Source: Nonomuraea soli (GTDB taxonomy: Bacteria > Actinomycetota > Actinomycetes > Streptosporangiales > Streptosporangiaceae). From it: 64,000 nucleotides of DNA. Below are positions 57,319 to 64,000 of the stretch, one piece after another. Position numbers and translations under genes: made by a program. Numbering within the stretch: position 1 is the stretch's first letter; each line of letters opens with the position of its first letter. The stretch lies in contig NZ_JACDUR010000002.1 in the NCBI RefSeq assembly GCF_013761175.1, forward strand, positions 874,816 to 938,815, in the 5' to 3' direction. Below the pieces are notes generated by a model. It was given only the letters and a program-made list of their open reading frames with translations. It did not search any database and was not told the origin of the DNA.

Positions 57319-58103
57319 ACAGGGCCGCCTACTACGTCACCGCGGCCGCCTTCGCGGTGCTGTTCGTCTTCCCGCTGCTGTGGAGCGGCTGGTCGTCGAT
57401 CAGGCCGGGCGACGCCTTCAGCCTCGACAGCTACCGGCGGCTGGCGACCTACGGCGAGGGCCTGGGCGTCTACGTGACGAACACCGTGATCCTGGTCGTG
57501 CTGACGGTCGCGGGCACGCTGACCGTGGCCACCCTGGCCGGCTACGCGTTCGCGCGTTTCCCCTTCCCGGGCAGGGGCGTGCTGTTCGTGCTGACGCTGG
57601 CCATCCTCATGGTGCCCTACCCCACGATCCTGATCCCGCTGTACGTGCTGCTGGGCTGGCTGGGCCTGCAGGACTCGCTCGTCGGCCTCGCGCTCGTCAT
57701 GATCATGTTCCAGCTGCCGTTCGCGGTGTTCATGATGCGCAACGCCTTCGAGTCCGTGCCCCGCACCCTGGACGAGGCCGCCATGATCGACGGGGCGGGG
57801 AGCCTGCGCGTGCTGCTCAGGATCCTGCTGCCCGCGGTGGTGCCCGGCCTGGTCACGGTCGGCCTGTTCGCCTTCCTGGCCTCGTGGAACGACTACGTGG
57901 CGCCGCTGATCCTGATCAGCTCCAACGACCGGTTCACCCTTCCGGTCGCCGTGGTCAACATGCGCCTGCACAACTTCGGCGCCGTCGACTACCCGACCAT
58001 GCAGGCCGGCGTCGTCTTCATGGCGCTGCCATGCCTGCTGCTCTTCCTCATCCTGCAGCGCTACTACGTGCGCGGCTTCATGTCGGGGGCGCTGCGCGGA
58101 TGA
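57315..58103 (+). CDS. CUT1 ABC sugar importer permease (MalG type)
   Basis: 262 residues from GTG. Six membrane helices and EAA loop DEAAMIDGAGSLRVLLRILL. No ATPase follows; 34 bp downstream the cysteine-rich peptide gene starts, with no terminator between. Confidence 0.93.
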   Translation: MNRAAYYVTAAAFAVLFVFPLLWSGWSSIRPGDAFSLDSYRRLATYGEGLGVYVTNTVILVVLTVAGTLTVATLAGYAFARFPFPGRGVLFVLTLAILMVPYPTILIPLYVLLGWLGLQDSLVGLALVMIMFQLPFAVFMMRNAFESVPRTLDEAAMIDGAGSLRVLLRILLPAVVPGLVTVGLFAFLASWNDYVAPLILISSNDRFTLPVAVVNMRLHNFGAVDYPTMQAGVVFMALPCLLLFLILQRYYVRGFMSGALRG

Positions 58104-58137
58104 GCGGTCAACCCGGAGAATGGAGGTGAGATCGGGA

Positions 58138-58278
58138 ATGCGAATGCCGAACACGTGGGGCGACCGGTTACTGAACCGGTTCCTGCCCAAGGCGAAGGCA
58201 GCGGCCTGGTGCTGTCCCGGCGCAGGTTACTGCTCCTACACCCACTGCGGTTCCTGCTACGGCGGCCGCTTTCGGTAA
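58138..58278 (+). CDS. Small cysteine-rich peptide precursor (46 residues)
   Basis: The frame has an excellent ribosome binding site, GGAGGTGA, eight bases before the ATG (an in-frame ATG at 58120 has none). The N-terminal half is leader-like and amphipathic (WGDRLLNRFLPKAKAAA), ending in an Ala-rich AxA-like stretch suited to a signal peptidase. The C-terminal half WCCPGAGYCSYTHCGSCYGG has five cysteines in 16 residues plus aromatic and glycine residues. The MauE-, MauD- and S26-like remnants just downstream are disulfide-formation and processing genes, which fits a secreted disulfide-rich peptide. An odd cysteine number and a deletion junction at its 3' side suggest its C-terminus may be truncated. 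Family not recognised. Confidence 0.68.
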   Translation: MRMPNTWGDRLLNRFLPKAKAAAWCCPGAGYCSYTHCGSCYGGRFR

Positions 58279-58771
58279 AACGGCCGGTATTCGGGAATTC
58301 GCGGAATCGATTCGCCGGATCCTGCCTTTCGCGGGAGACCCGCCGATCGCGGTCGCGGCGGCCGCCGGGGTCGTGGCGGCCGAAGCCGCGGCCGCGGTCC
58401 TGCTGCTGATCCCCGGCACGGCCCTGGCCGGGTACGTGCTCGCCGCCGGATGCCTGGCGGCCTTCTCCGTCGTCATCCTCGTCGAACTCCGCCGTCCCGT
58501 GCGGGCGCCCTGCCGGTGCTTCGGCGCCTCCGCCGTCCCGCTCGGCGCCGCGCACCTGGTCCGCAACACGCTCCTGGCCGCGCTGGTCGCCGCGGGCCTG
58601 GCCGTACGGCACGCGCACGAACCCGCGCATCCGGCGGGCGTCGCGCTCGCCGCCGGGGTGGCGCTCGTGATCGCCGTTCTCCTGATCTTCCTCGTCGACA
58701 TCGCCGATCTCTTCCGCTCCCGTGCTTCTACCTCGTCGACGAGGGAGGCGTCGTGGTCGAGGGGTCGATGA
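58265..58771 (+). pseudogene. MauE-like membrane protein lacking its start and first helix
   Basis: The frame is open from 58175, but MauE-like sequence begins at FGKTAGIREFAESIRRIL, overlapping the end of the peptide gene. No usable start exists before GTG 58373, inside a membrane helix. It retains the helices AAAAVLLLIPGTALAGYVL and VALVIAVLLIFLVDIADLF and the cysteine pair of PCRCFG, typical of MauE redox proteins that help form disulfides. After IADLFR the frame runs into unrelated residues up to TGA. Loss of the first helix and the start suggests a deletion joining the peptide 3' end to the MauE interior. A GTG-started 132-residue product is possible but unlikely to work. Confidence 0.72.
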
Positions 58772-58821
58772 GCGCGGCGGCCCTGTCAGGTGCTCATCCG
58801 GCGGGCCACCACGCCGAGTAG
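58717..58821 (+). pseudogene. C-terminal remnant of a MauD/TlpA-like thioredoxin
   Basis: In another frame than MauE, the DNA encodes PCFYLVDEGGVVVEGS followed by MSAAALSGAHPAGHHAE and a stop. P-x-FYLVD-x-G-V-V is the cis-proline strand and following beta-hairpin of TlpA/MauD thioredoxins. Nothing of the CxxC half is present, so an internal deletion removed most of the gene. The evidence is short and rests on context next to MauE. Confidence 0.5.
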
Positions 58822-59097
58822 CCGGTCGGCCGAGACGTAACCCCAGTGGCGCGAGTCGGCGCTCCTGACGCCGTCGCCGAACACCGCCAGCCGCTCGAGG
58901 TCCGGATGACGCACGACCACCACCTGGCCGCGCCCGACCCTGCCGGGGCGACGGCGGTGTACCAGGACCCGGTCTCCCGGCAGGTACGTCGGCGCCATGC
59001 TCTCCCCGCTGATCGTCACGACGGTCCACTGACGCCTGGCCTACCAGAGCGCGGCGAGCGCCACGGCGGCGGCGAGGGCGACCACAGAGGGGGTCAT
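58786..59097 (-). pseudogene. S26 signal peptidase, inactivated
   Basis: Read from ATG 59097: a membrane anchor (MTPSVVALAAAVALAALW), then an in-frame amber codon (59041-59043), then ARRQWTVVTISGESMAPTYL, in the same frame. SGESMAPT holds the catalytic Ser of S26 peptidases. After QVVVVRHPDLERL the catalytic-Lys segment (KRVxAxPGD) is missing and the frame resumes at the conserved GDGVRSADSRHWGYV box. So there are two lesions, a nonsense codon and an internal deletion. A 77-residue GTG-started fragment (59019) could be made but lacks the Lys. It converges on the MauE/MauD remnants. Confidence 0.85.
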
Positions 59098-59127
59098 GCG
59101 GGGAACGGTACACGCTTGTGTGTCAAC

Positions 59128-59137
59128 CAAGCGCTTG
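59128..59137. promoter_or_regulatory. CAAGCGCTTG palindrome in front of the reductase gene
   Basis: A perfect 10-bp palindrome 15 bp before the start codon, directly upstream of a -10-like TACGCT (59139-59144). AAGC...GCTT symmetry is common for TetR-family operators. No regulator gene is adjacent. Confidence 0.45.
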
Positions 59138-59151
59138 CTACGCTCCGAGAC

Positions 59152-60216
59152 ATGATCTCGACGCTGGTCTGGGGCACGGGCAACGTCGGCAGGGCGGCGA
59201 TCCGCGCCGTCGCGGCCCATCCGGAACTGGAGCTGACGGCGGTCCTGGTACACGACCCCGCCAAGGTCGGCAGGGACGCCGGCGACCTGGCGGGGCTCGG
59301 CACCCACCTCGGCGTGGCCGCCACTGCCGACATCGGGGCGGCGCTCGAACGGCGGCCCGGCGCGGTCGTCTACGCCGCCTCCGGCGACATCCGTCCCGAC
59401 GAGGCGCTCGCCGACGTCACCAGGGCGATCAGGGCCGGCGCGGTGGTCGTCACCCCCTCGCTCTACGCCCTGTACGACCAGCGCAACGCCCCGCCCGAGA
59501 TGCGCGAGACGGTCCTGACCGCGATCGCCGAGGGCGGCGGCTCCCTGTTCGTCTCCGGCGTCGACCCCGGCTGGGGCAACGACGTCCTGCCCGCCCTCAT
59601 CAGCGGCCTGGGCAGCACCGTGGACGTCGTGCGCTGCCAGGAGATCTTCGACTACACCGCCTACGACCAGGAGGACTCGGTCCGCTACCTGGTCGGCATG
59701 GGCCAGCCCCTGGACTACGACGCCCCGATGCTCGCGCCGACCATCCCCTCCATGGTCTGGGGAGGGCAGGTACGGCTGATCGCCCGAGCGCTGGGCGCGT
59801 CGGTCGAGGAGATCCGCGAGACGGTCGACCGGCAGCCCCTGGAGTCCACGGTCAGCACCAAGCGCATGGGCGACTTCGAGGCCGGGACCCAGGGCGCCGT
59901 GCGCTTCGAGGTGCAGGGCATCGTCGACGGCCGGCCCAGGATCGTCGTCGAGCACGTCACCCGCATCCATCCCTCGTGCATGCCCTCCTGGCCCAGCCCG
60001 CCGGGCGGGCTGGACGGCGCCCACCGGGTCATCATCGAGGGCGACCCGCACATCGAGGTCTCCGTCCAGGCGGTGGACGAGGAAGGCAACTGCGCGGCGG
60101 GCGGCAACGCGACCGCCGTCGGCAGGCTGGTCCACGCCATCGCGTGGCTGATCGAAGCGGAACCGGGCCTCTACGACGGCCTGGACGTGCCCCTGCGACC
60201 CGGAAGGCTCTCGTGA
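59152..60216 (+). CDS. NAD(P)-dependent reductase, dihydrodipicolinate-reductase-like
   Basis: 354 residues. The Rossmann motif STLVWGTGNVGRAAIRAV is at the very N-terminus, and the start codon lies only seven bases after a -10-like box, so the mRNA may be leaderless. The fold matches DapB-like proteins such as 2,4-diaminopentanoate dehydrogenase and other dihydrodipicolinate-reductase-like enzymes of unknown substrate. GVDPGWGNDVLPA is a conserved middle motif. The stop overlaps the start of a carboxymuconolactone-decarboxylase-family gene (GTGA), so the two act together, perhaps in catabolism of an aromatic or terpenoid compound (inference). Confidence 0.85.
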   Translation: MISTLVWGTGNVGRAAIRAVAAHPELELTAVLVHDPAKVGRDAGDLAGLGTHLGVAATADIGAALERRPGAVVYAASGDIRPDEALADVTRAIRAGAVVVTPSLYALYDQRNAPPEMRETVLTAIAEGGGSLFVSGVDPGWGNDVLPALISGLGSTVDVVRCQEIFDYTAYDQEDSVRYLVGMGQPLDYDAPMLAPTIPSMVWGGQVRLIARALGASVEEIRETVDRQPLESTVSTKRMGDFEAGTQGAVRFEVQGIVDGRPRIVVEHVTRIHPSCMPSWPSPPGGLDGAHRVIIEGDPHIEVSVQAVDEEGNCAAGGNATAVGRLVHAIAWLIEAEPGLYDGLDVPLRPGRLS

Positions 60217-60692
60217 ACGTCGACATCCCGCAGGGCCGCGACCCCATCGAGTACGTCTGGGGCGAGATGGTCCCCGGCATCGGCCCGGCCGCGGCCGGTT
60301 TCTCGCTGGCCGTCTACGCGCACACCACGCTGGGGCTGCGCGAGTTCGAGGCGGCCAGGCTGCGCATCGCGCAGATCAACGGCTGCGTCTTCTGCCTCGA
60401 CTGGCGCACCGAGCGCGACGGCGAGAAGGTCGAGGAGGGCTTCCTCGACGCGGTGTCGGAGTGGCGCACCACCACGCTGTTCGACGAGCGTACGCGCCTG
60501 GCCGCCGAGTTCGCCGAGCGCTACGCGCTCGACCATCACGGGCTCGACGAGGAGTTCTGGGCCAGGATGGGCGCGCACTACGACCAGCGGGAGGTGGTGG
60601 AGCTGTCGATGTGCCTGGGCTCGTGGCTGGCCTTCGGCCGCCTCAACCGCATCCTCGGCCTCGACACCATGTGCATGCTGCCGCGCCGCTAG
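60213..60692 (+). CDS. Carboxymuconolactone decarboxylase/AhpD-family protein
   Basis: 159 residues from GTG. The core INGCVFCLDWRTERDGEK holds the CxxC-His region of AhpD-like CMD proteins, so a peroxidase or redox role is as likely as decarboxylation. It is coupled to the reductase gene. Helical throughout; cytoplasmic. Confidence 0.88.
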   Translation: MNVDIPQGRDPIEYVWGEMVPGIGPAAAGFSLAVYAHTTLGLREFEAARLRIAQINGCVFCLDWRTERDGEKVEEGFLDAVSEWRTTTLFDERTRLAAEFAERYALDHHGLDEEFWARMGAHYDQREVVELSMCLGSWLAFGRLNRILGLDTMCMLPRR

Positions 60693-60718
60693 CCGGATGT
60701 GCCGATAGCGTGGCGTTC

Positions 60719-61552
60719 ATGCGGCTTCATGTGGGATGCGCGATGTGGACGCACGCGGCCTGGCCGGGGCACACGCTGCCGCCCGGCGAGCGGCTGCGCT
60801 CCTACGCCTCCCGGTGCACCGCCGTCGAGGGCAACACCACGTTCTACGCCATCCCCTCCCGCGCCACGGTCGAGACCTGGGCGGGCCAGACGGATCCCGG
60901 CTTCCGTTTCGTGGTCAAGCTGCCCAAGATCGTCACCCACGAGCGGCGCCTGACCGGCGTCGACGTCGAGATGCGCACCTTCCTCGACGCGATCGAGCCC
61001 CTGGGCGAGCGGGTCGAGGCGCTGTGGGTGCAACTGCCCGGCTCCTTCGGGCCCGGTGACGTCGCGGTGCTGGAGAGGTTCCTGCGCCGCGTCCCCCGGG
61101 CCTACCGCTCGGCCGTCGAGGTGCGCCACCGGGCCTTCTTCGCCGACGCGGGGGAGGAGCGGCGGCTGGCGCGGGCGCTGAACGGCGCCGAGTGGGTGCC
61201 GTTCGACACCACCACGCTCTTCGCGTCGCCGCCGACGAGCGACGCCGAGCGCGACGCGTGGACCAAGAAGCCGCGTGTGCCGCGCCGCAGCGCGGCTCTC
61301 ACCGACCGGCCGATCGTGCGCTACCTCGGACGCGACGACACCGGACTGACCGTCGAGGGCTGGCGGTTCTGGGTGGAGGTCGCCGTGGCGTGGCTGAACG
61401 AGGGCCGCACGCCGACGATCTTCATTCACACGCCCGACAACGCCCAGGCCCTCACGCTGGCTCGCCGCTTCCACGACGAGGTGCGGGCGCGCGTGCCCGG
61501 ACTCGATCCGCTGCCGGAACCGGTCGAGGTCGAGCCGCCCACGCTGTTCTAG
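60719..61552 (+). CDS. DUF72 family TIM-barrel protein
   Basis: 277 residues from ATG (GTG 60710 possible). LHVGCAMWTHAAWPG and the EGNTTFYAIPSRATVETWAGQ segment are the family signature, with VVKLPKIVTHERRL next and EVRHRAFF in the middle. DUF72 (YecE) proteins have a TIM-barrel fold and no established activity. It lies 26 bp after the CMD gene, perhaps in the same transcript. Confidence 0.92.
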   Translation: MRLHVGCAMWTHAAWPGHTLPPGERLRSYASRCTAVEGNTTFYAIPSRATVETWAGQTDPGFRFVVKLPKIVTHERRLTGVDVEMRTFLDAIEPLGERVEALWVQLPGSFGPGDVAVLERFLRRVPRAYRSAVEVRHRAFFADAGEERRLARALNGAEWVPFDTTTLFASPPTSDAERDAWTKKPRVPRRSAALTDRPIVRYLGRDDTGLTVEGWRFWVEVAVAWLNEGRTPTIFIHTPDNAQALTLARRFHDEVRARVPGLDPLPEPVEVEPPTLF

Positions 61553-61618
61553 TCGCGAACGGGCAGGTGGCGCTCACGTGACCGGACCGTGATGCGCGGA
61601 AACCTTGACGTGATGTGT

Positions 61619-61632
61619 TGTTAACGCTCACA
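61619..61632. promoter_or_regulatory. LacI-type operator 1 of the CUT2 importer
   Basis: TGTTAACGCTCACA is a pseudo-palindrome of the LacI operator class TGTGAGCGCTCACA. It is the first of two similar sites, about 90 bp before the binding-protein start. Confidence 0.8.
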
Positions 61633-61687
61633 GTCGACCCAAGCCAGAAAGAGCTAGCCGATCAATGCCAGGCTTCGGCCTGATGTC

Positions 61688-61701
61688 TGTTAGCGCTCAC
61701 A
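61688..61701. promoter_or_regulatory. LacI-type operator 2 of the CUT2 importer
   Basis: TGTTAGCGCTCACA differs from site 1 at one base and is one mismatch from a perfect TGTGAGCGCTCACA palindrome. It is 69 bp downstream of site 1 and 20 bp before the start codon. The regulator is not in the window. Confidence 0.85.
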
Positions 61702-61720
61702 CACGAAGGGAGTTCCTCGC

Positions 61721-62695
61721 GTGTTAAAGAGGATCTCGGCACTGGTACTCGCCGCCGTCCTGACGGCCTCCTGTGGCAGCGGGGGTGGCGCCACCAGCGC
61801 CACCAGCTCGGGCGATGACACCATCACGATGGGCTTCTCCCAGGTCGGCGCCGAAAGCGGCTGGCGCACCGCCAACACCAAGTCCGTCCAGGACTCCGCC
61901 AAGAACGCCGGCGTGACCCTGAAGTTCTCCGACGCCCAGCAGAAGCAGGAGAACCAGATCAAGGCCCTGCGCTCCTTCATCCAGCAGAAGGTCGACATCA
62001 TCGCCTTCTCGCCGGTCGTGGAGTCGGGCTGGGACACCGTGCTCCAGGAGGCCAAGCGGGCCAACATCCCGGTCATCCTCACCGACCGGGCCGTCGACTC
62101 CAAGGACACCACCCTCTACAAGACCTTCCTCGGATCCGACTTCGTCGAGGAGGGCAAGAAGGCCGGCCAGTGGCTGGTCGAGGAGTATAAGAGCTCCACC
62201 GACCCGGTCAACATCGTCGAGCTCCAGGGCACCACCGGCTCGGCCCCGGCCAACGACCGCAAGGCGGGCTTCCTCGAGGTCGTCGGCGCCGATCCCAAGT
62301 TCAAGATCATCGCCACGCAGACCGGTGACTTCACCCGCGCCAAGGGCAAGGAGGTCATGGAGGCCTTCCTCAAGTCTAACCCCGACATCGACGTGCTCTA
62401 CGCGCACAACGACGACATGGGGCTCGGCGCGATCGAGGCGATCGAGGGCGCGGGCAAGGTGCCCGGCAAGGACATCAAGATCATCACCGTCGACGCGGTG
62501 AAGGACGGCATGCAGGCGCTCGCCGACGGGAAGATCAACTTCATCGTCGAGTGCTCGCCGCTGCTCGGCCCGCAGCTGATGGACCTCGCCAAGAAGGTGC
62601 TCAAGGGTGAGCAGGTGCCGCCGCGCGTCGTCACCGAGGAGACCACCTTCACGCAGGAGCAGGCCAAGGAAGTCCTGTCCACCCGCCAGTACTGA
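61721..62695 (+). CDS. CUT2 sugar-binding lipoprotein (YtfQ-like)
   Basis: 324 residues from GTG with GAAGGGAG upstream. Lipobox VLTASC, then a periplasmic-binding-protein type 2 fold. TMGFSQVGAESGWRTANT and SPVVESGWDTVLQEAKRANI are characteristic of YtfQ, the galactofuranose-binding protein of E. coli; related actinobacterial proteins may bind arabinofuranose or galactofuranose. Its ATPase gene follows after a large hairpin. Confidence 0.93.
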   Translation: MLKRISALVLAAVLTASCGSGGGATSATSSGDDTITMGFSQVGAESGWRTANTKSVQDSAKNAGVTLKFSDAQQKQENQIKALRSFIQQKVDIIAFSPVVESGWDTVLQEAKRANIPVILTDRAVDSKDTTLYKTFLGSDFVEEGKKAGQWLVEEYKSSTDPVNIVELQGTTGSAPANDRKAGFLEVVGADPKFKIIATQTGDFTRAKGKEVMEAFLKSNPDIDVLYAHNDDMGLGAIEAIEGAGKVPGKDIKIITVDAVKDGMQALADGKINFIVECSPLLGPQLMDLAKKVLKGEQVPPRVVTEETTFTQEQAKEVLSTRQY

Positions 62696-62745
62696 TCCGC
62701 CCCGCCGTACACGGACCCCCGTGGTCCGTACGGCACGCATGGGTC

Positions 62746-62811
62746 ACCCCCACCCGCCGCGCCCGGCCGGCGTCTGTCCAGGGAGACGGCCGGCCGGCGC
62801 GCGGGTGGGGC
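62746..62811 (+). terminator. Large hairpin between binding-protein and ATPase genes
   Basis: CACCCGCCGCGC...CGGCGTCT (62751-62775) pairs with AGACGGCCGG...GCGCGGGTG (62784-62807). A smaller stem (GCCGTAC...GTACGGC, 62704-62734) precedes it. Such intra-operon hairpins usually protect or over-produce the binding-protein part of the message by partial termination. Confidence 0.7.
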
Positions 62812-62848
62812 GCCGCGACGCGGATCGAGGAAGAAGAAGAGGAATGCG

Positions 62849-64000
62849 GTGAGTGGCAAGACGGAGTCCTTGACGGGGCCGATCCTGCTGATGCGGGGCA
62901 TCGGCAAGCAGTTCCCCGGAGTGGTGGCGCTCGACGGCGTCGACTTCCGGCTGCTGCCCGGCGAGGTGCACGCCCTGATGGGAGAGAACGGCGCCGGCAA
63001 ATCCACCCTGATCAAGGTCCTGACCGGGGTGTACGAGATCGACGCGGGCACGATCGAGCTGTCCGGGCAGCAGGTGGCCTTCTCCAGCCCCCTGGCCGCC
63101 CAGCAGGCCGGGATCAGCACGGTCTACCAGGAGGTCAACCTCTGCACGAACCTGTCGGTGGCCGAGAACATCTTCATCGGCCGCGAGCCGCGCCGCAGGG
63201 GCCGCATCGACTGGAAACGCATGCGCGCCAGGGCGAGCGAACTACTGGCCGGGCTCGGCATCGACCTGGACGTGTCGACGCCGCTGTCGAGCCACTCGCT
63301 GGCCGTGCAGCAGATGGTCGCCATCGCCCGCGCGGTCGACATCGAGGCGCGCGTGCTGATCCTGGACGAGCCCACCTCCAGCCTCGACGCGGGGGAGGTG
63401 GAGCAGCTGTTCGACGTGATGCGCGCCCTGAAGGCGCAGGGCATCGCGATCCTGTTCGTCTCGCACTTCCTCGACCAGATCTACGAGATCGCCGACCGGA
63501 TGACGATCCTGCGCAACGGCCGGCTCGTGGGTGAGTACCTGACCCGCGAGCTGCCGCAGGTCGAGCTGGTCGCCAAGATGATCGGCCAGGTGCTGGCCGA
63601 CCTCGAAAAGCTCCACGGCGAGGCCAGGGCCTTCGACGAGCCCCTGGTGCAGGCGCAGGCGCTGGGCCGAGCCGGGGCCGTCGAGCCGTTCACCCTCACC
63701 ATCCACGAAGGCGAGGTGGTGGGGCTGGCCGGGCTGCTCGGCTCCGGCCGTACGGAGGCGGCGCGGTTGTTGTTCGGCGCCGACCACGCGACCGGCGGCC
63801 AGGTCGTCTACGGCGGCGAACCCGCGGCGCTGCGCTCGCCGCGCGCCGCGATGCAACGGAAGATCGCGTTCCTGTCGGAGGACCGCAAACGCGACGGCCT
63901 GGTCCCCGAGCTCACCGTGCGCGAGAACATCATCCTGGCGCTGCAGGCCACCCGCGGCTGGACCAGGCCCGTGCCGAGAGAGCAGCAGGACAAGCTCGTC
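62849..64000 (+). CDS. CUT2 sugar ABC transporter ATPase (YtfR/MglA type), 3' end outside window
   Basis: 384 codons visible, with AGAGGA before the GTG; ATG 62844 is closed by a stop after two codons. Two ATPase halves: the first has Walker A MGENGAGKSTLIKVL, a signature-like LAVQQMVAIARA and Walker B VLILDEPTSSLD; the second, degenerate as usual, starts at GEVVGLAGLLGSGRTEAAR and runs off the window at about two thirds of the expected ~500 residues. Permease genes should follow outside. Confidence 0.93.
   Translation, partial: MSGKTESLTGPILLMRGIGKQFPGVVALDGVDFRLLPGEVHALMGENGAGKSTLIKVLTGVYEIDAGTIELSGQQVAFSSPLAAQQAGISTVYQEVNLCTNLSVAENIFIGREPRRRGRIDWKRMRARASELLAGLGIDLDVSTPLSSHSLAVQQMVAIARAVDIEARVLILDEPTSSLDAGEVEQLFDVMRALKAQGIAILFVSHFLDQIYEIADRMTILRNGRLVGEYLTRELPQVELVAKMIGQVLADLEKLHGEARAFDEPLVQAQALGRAGAVEPFTLTIHEGEVVGLAGLLGSGRTEAARLLFGADHATGGQVVYGGEPAALRSPRAAMQRKIAFLSEDRKRDGLVPELTVRENIILALQATRGWTRPVPREQQDKLV

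Noticed and set aside
58155..58409. 84-codon plus-strand frame over the peptide and MauE region
   Set aside because: Arg/Leu-rich, no domain, no ribosome binding site; the frame of the cysteine-rich peptide has a strong one and the MauE similarity is in a different frame.

Overview
The window is about 70% G+C, with GTG/TTG starts, ATGA/GTGA stop-start overlaps, MauE- and SARP-type proteins, CebR-, DmdR- and Zur-like operators and no Ser/Thr kinase shortage. This points to a soil actinomycete, most likely Streptosporangiales (Nonomuraea/Streptosporangium-like); the genus is an inference. No rRNA, tRNA, CRISPR array, insertion sequence or phage gene was seen, and no gene-free gap exceeds 300 bases except the decayed stretch at about 58.3-59.1 kb.

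Most of the window is plant cell-wall sugar utilisation. (1) 3.1-10.3 kb: a LacI regulator and CUT1 ABC importer operon, divergent from a GH42 beta-galactosidase and a secreted GH53 endo-galactanase, with paired operators between them (a galactan locus). (2) 10.3-20.1 kb: a tightly overlapped seven-gene operon of GH3, two LplB/YtcP-type permeases, a large solute-binding lipoprotein, GH39, a DUF624 membrane protein and a second GH42. (3) 20.3-23.0 kb: a secreted GH9-CBM3-Fn3-Fn3-CBM2 cellulase under a perfect CebR box; a GH6-CBM2 cellulase lies at 43.8-45.2 kb. (4) 33.2-36.6 kb: LacI and GH51 arabinofuranosidase divergent from an esterase over a perfect 40-bp inverted repeat. (5) 51.9-58.1 kb: LacI-GH127 divergent from a third CUT1 importer. 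(6) 61.7-64 kb: a CUT2 (YtfQ/YtfR-like) importer cut by the window end. None of the three CUT1 systems has its own ATPase, so a shared MsiK-type ATPase elsewhere is expected.

Metal handling takes two blocks. At 23.2-29.6 kb a Fes-like siderophore esterase, an IrtB/IrtA-like ABC pair (IrtA with a fused siderophore-interacting reductase domain) and a TetR regulator lie behind two iron boxes. At 36.6-41.3 kb is an Azt-type zinc uptake system with two different AztD-like chaperones and a divergent ATPase over a Zur-like palindrome.

Signalling genes are two membrane Ser/Thr kinases (29.7 and 47.3 kb; the second carries an extracytoplasmic lysozyme-like domain and faces an FHA protein), and an ECF sigma factor with a membrane partner (45.3-46.7 kb).

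The least explained part is 58.1-59.1 kb. A 46-residue cysteine-rich peptide gene with a strong ribosome binding site is followed by remnants of MauE, a MauD/TlpA-like thioredoxin and an S26 signal peptidase. I read this as the decaying copy of a cassette that makes a secreted, disulfide-rich peptide. A second trait is the large number of in-frame short tandem repeats (often 15-nt units) in unrelated genes.
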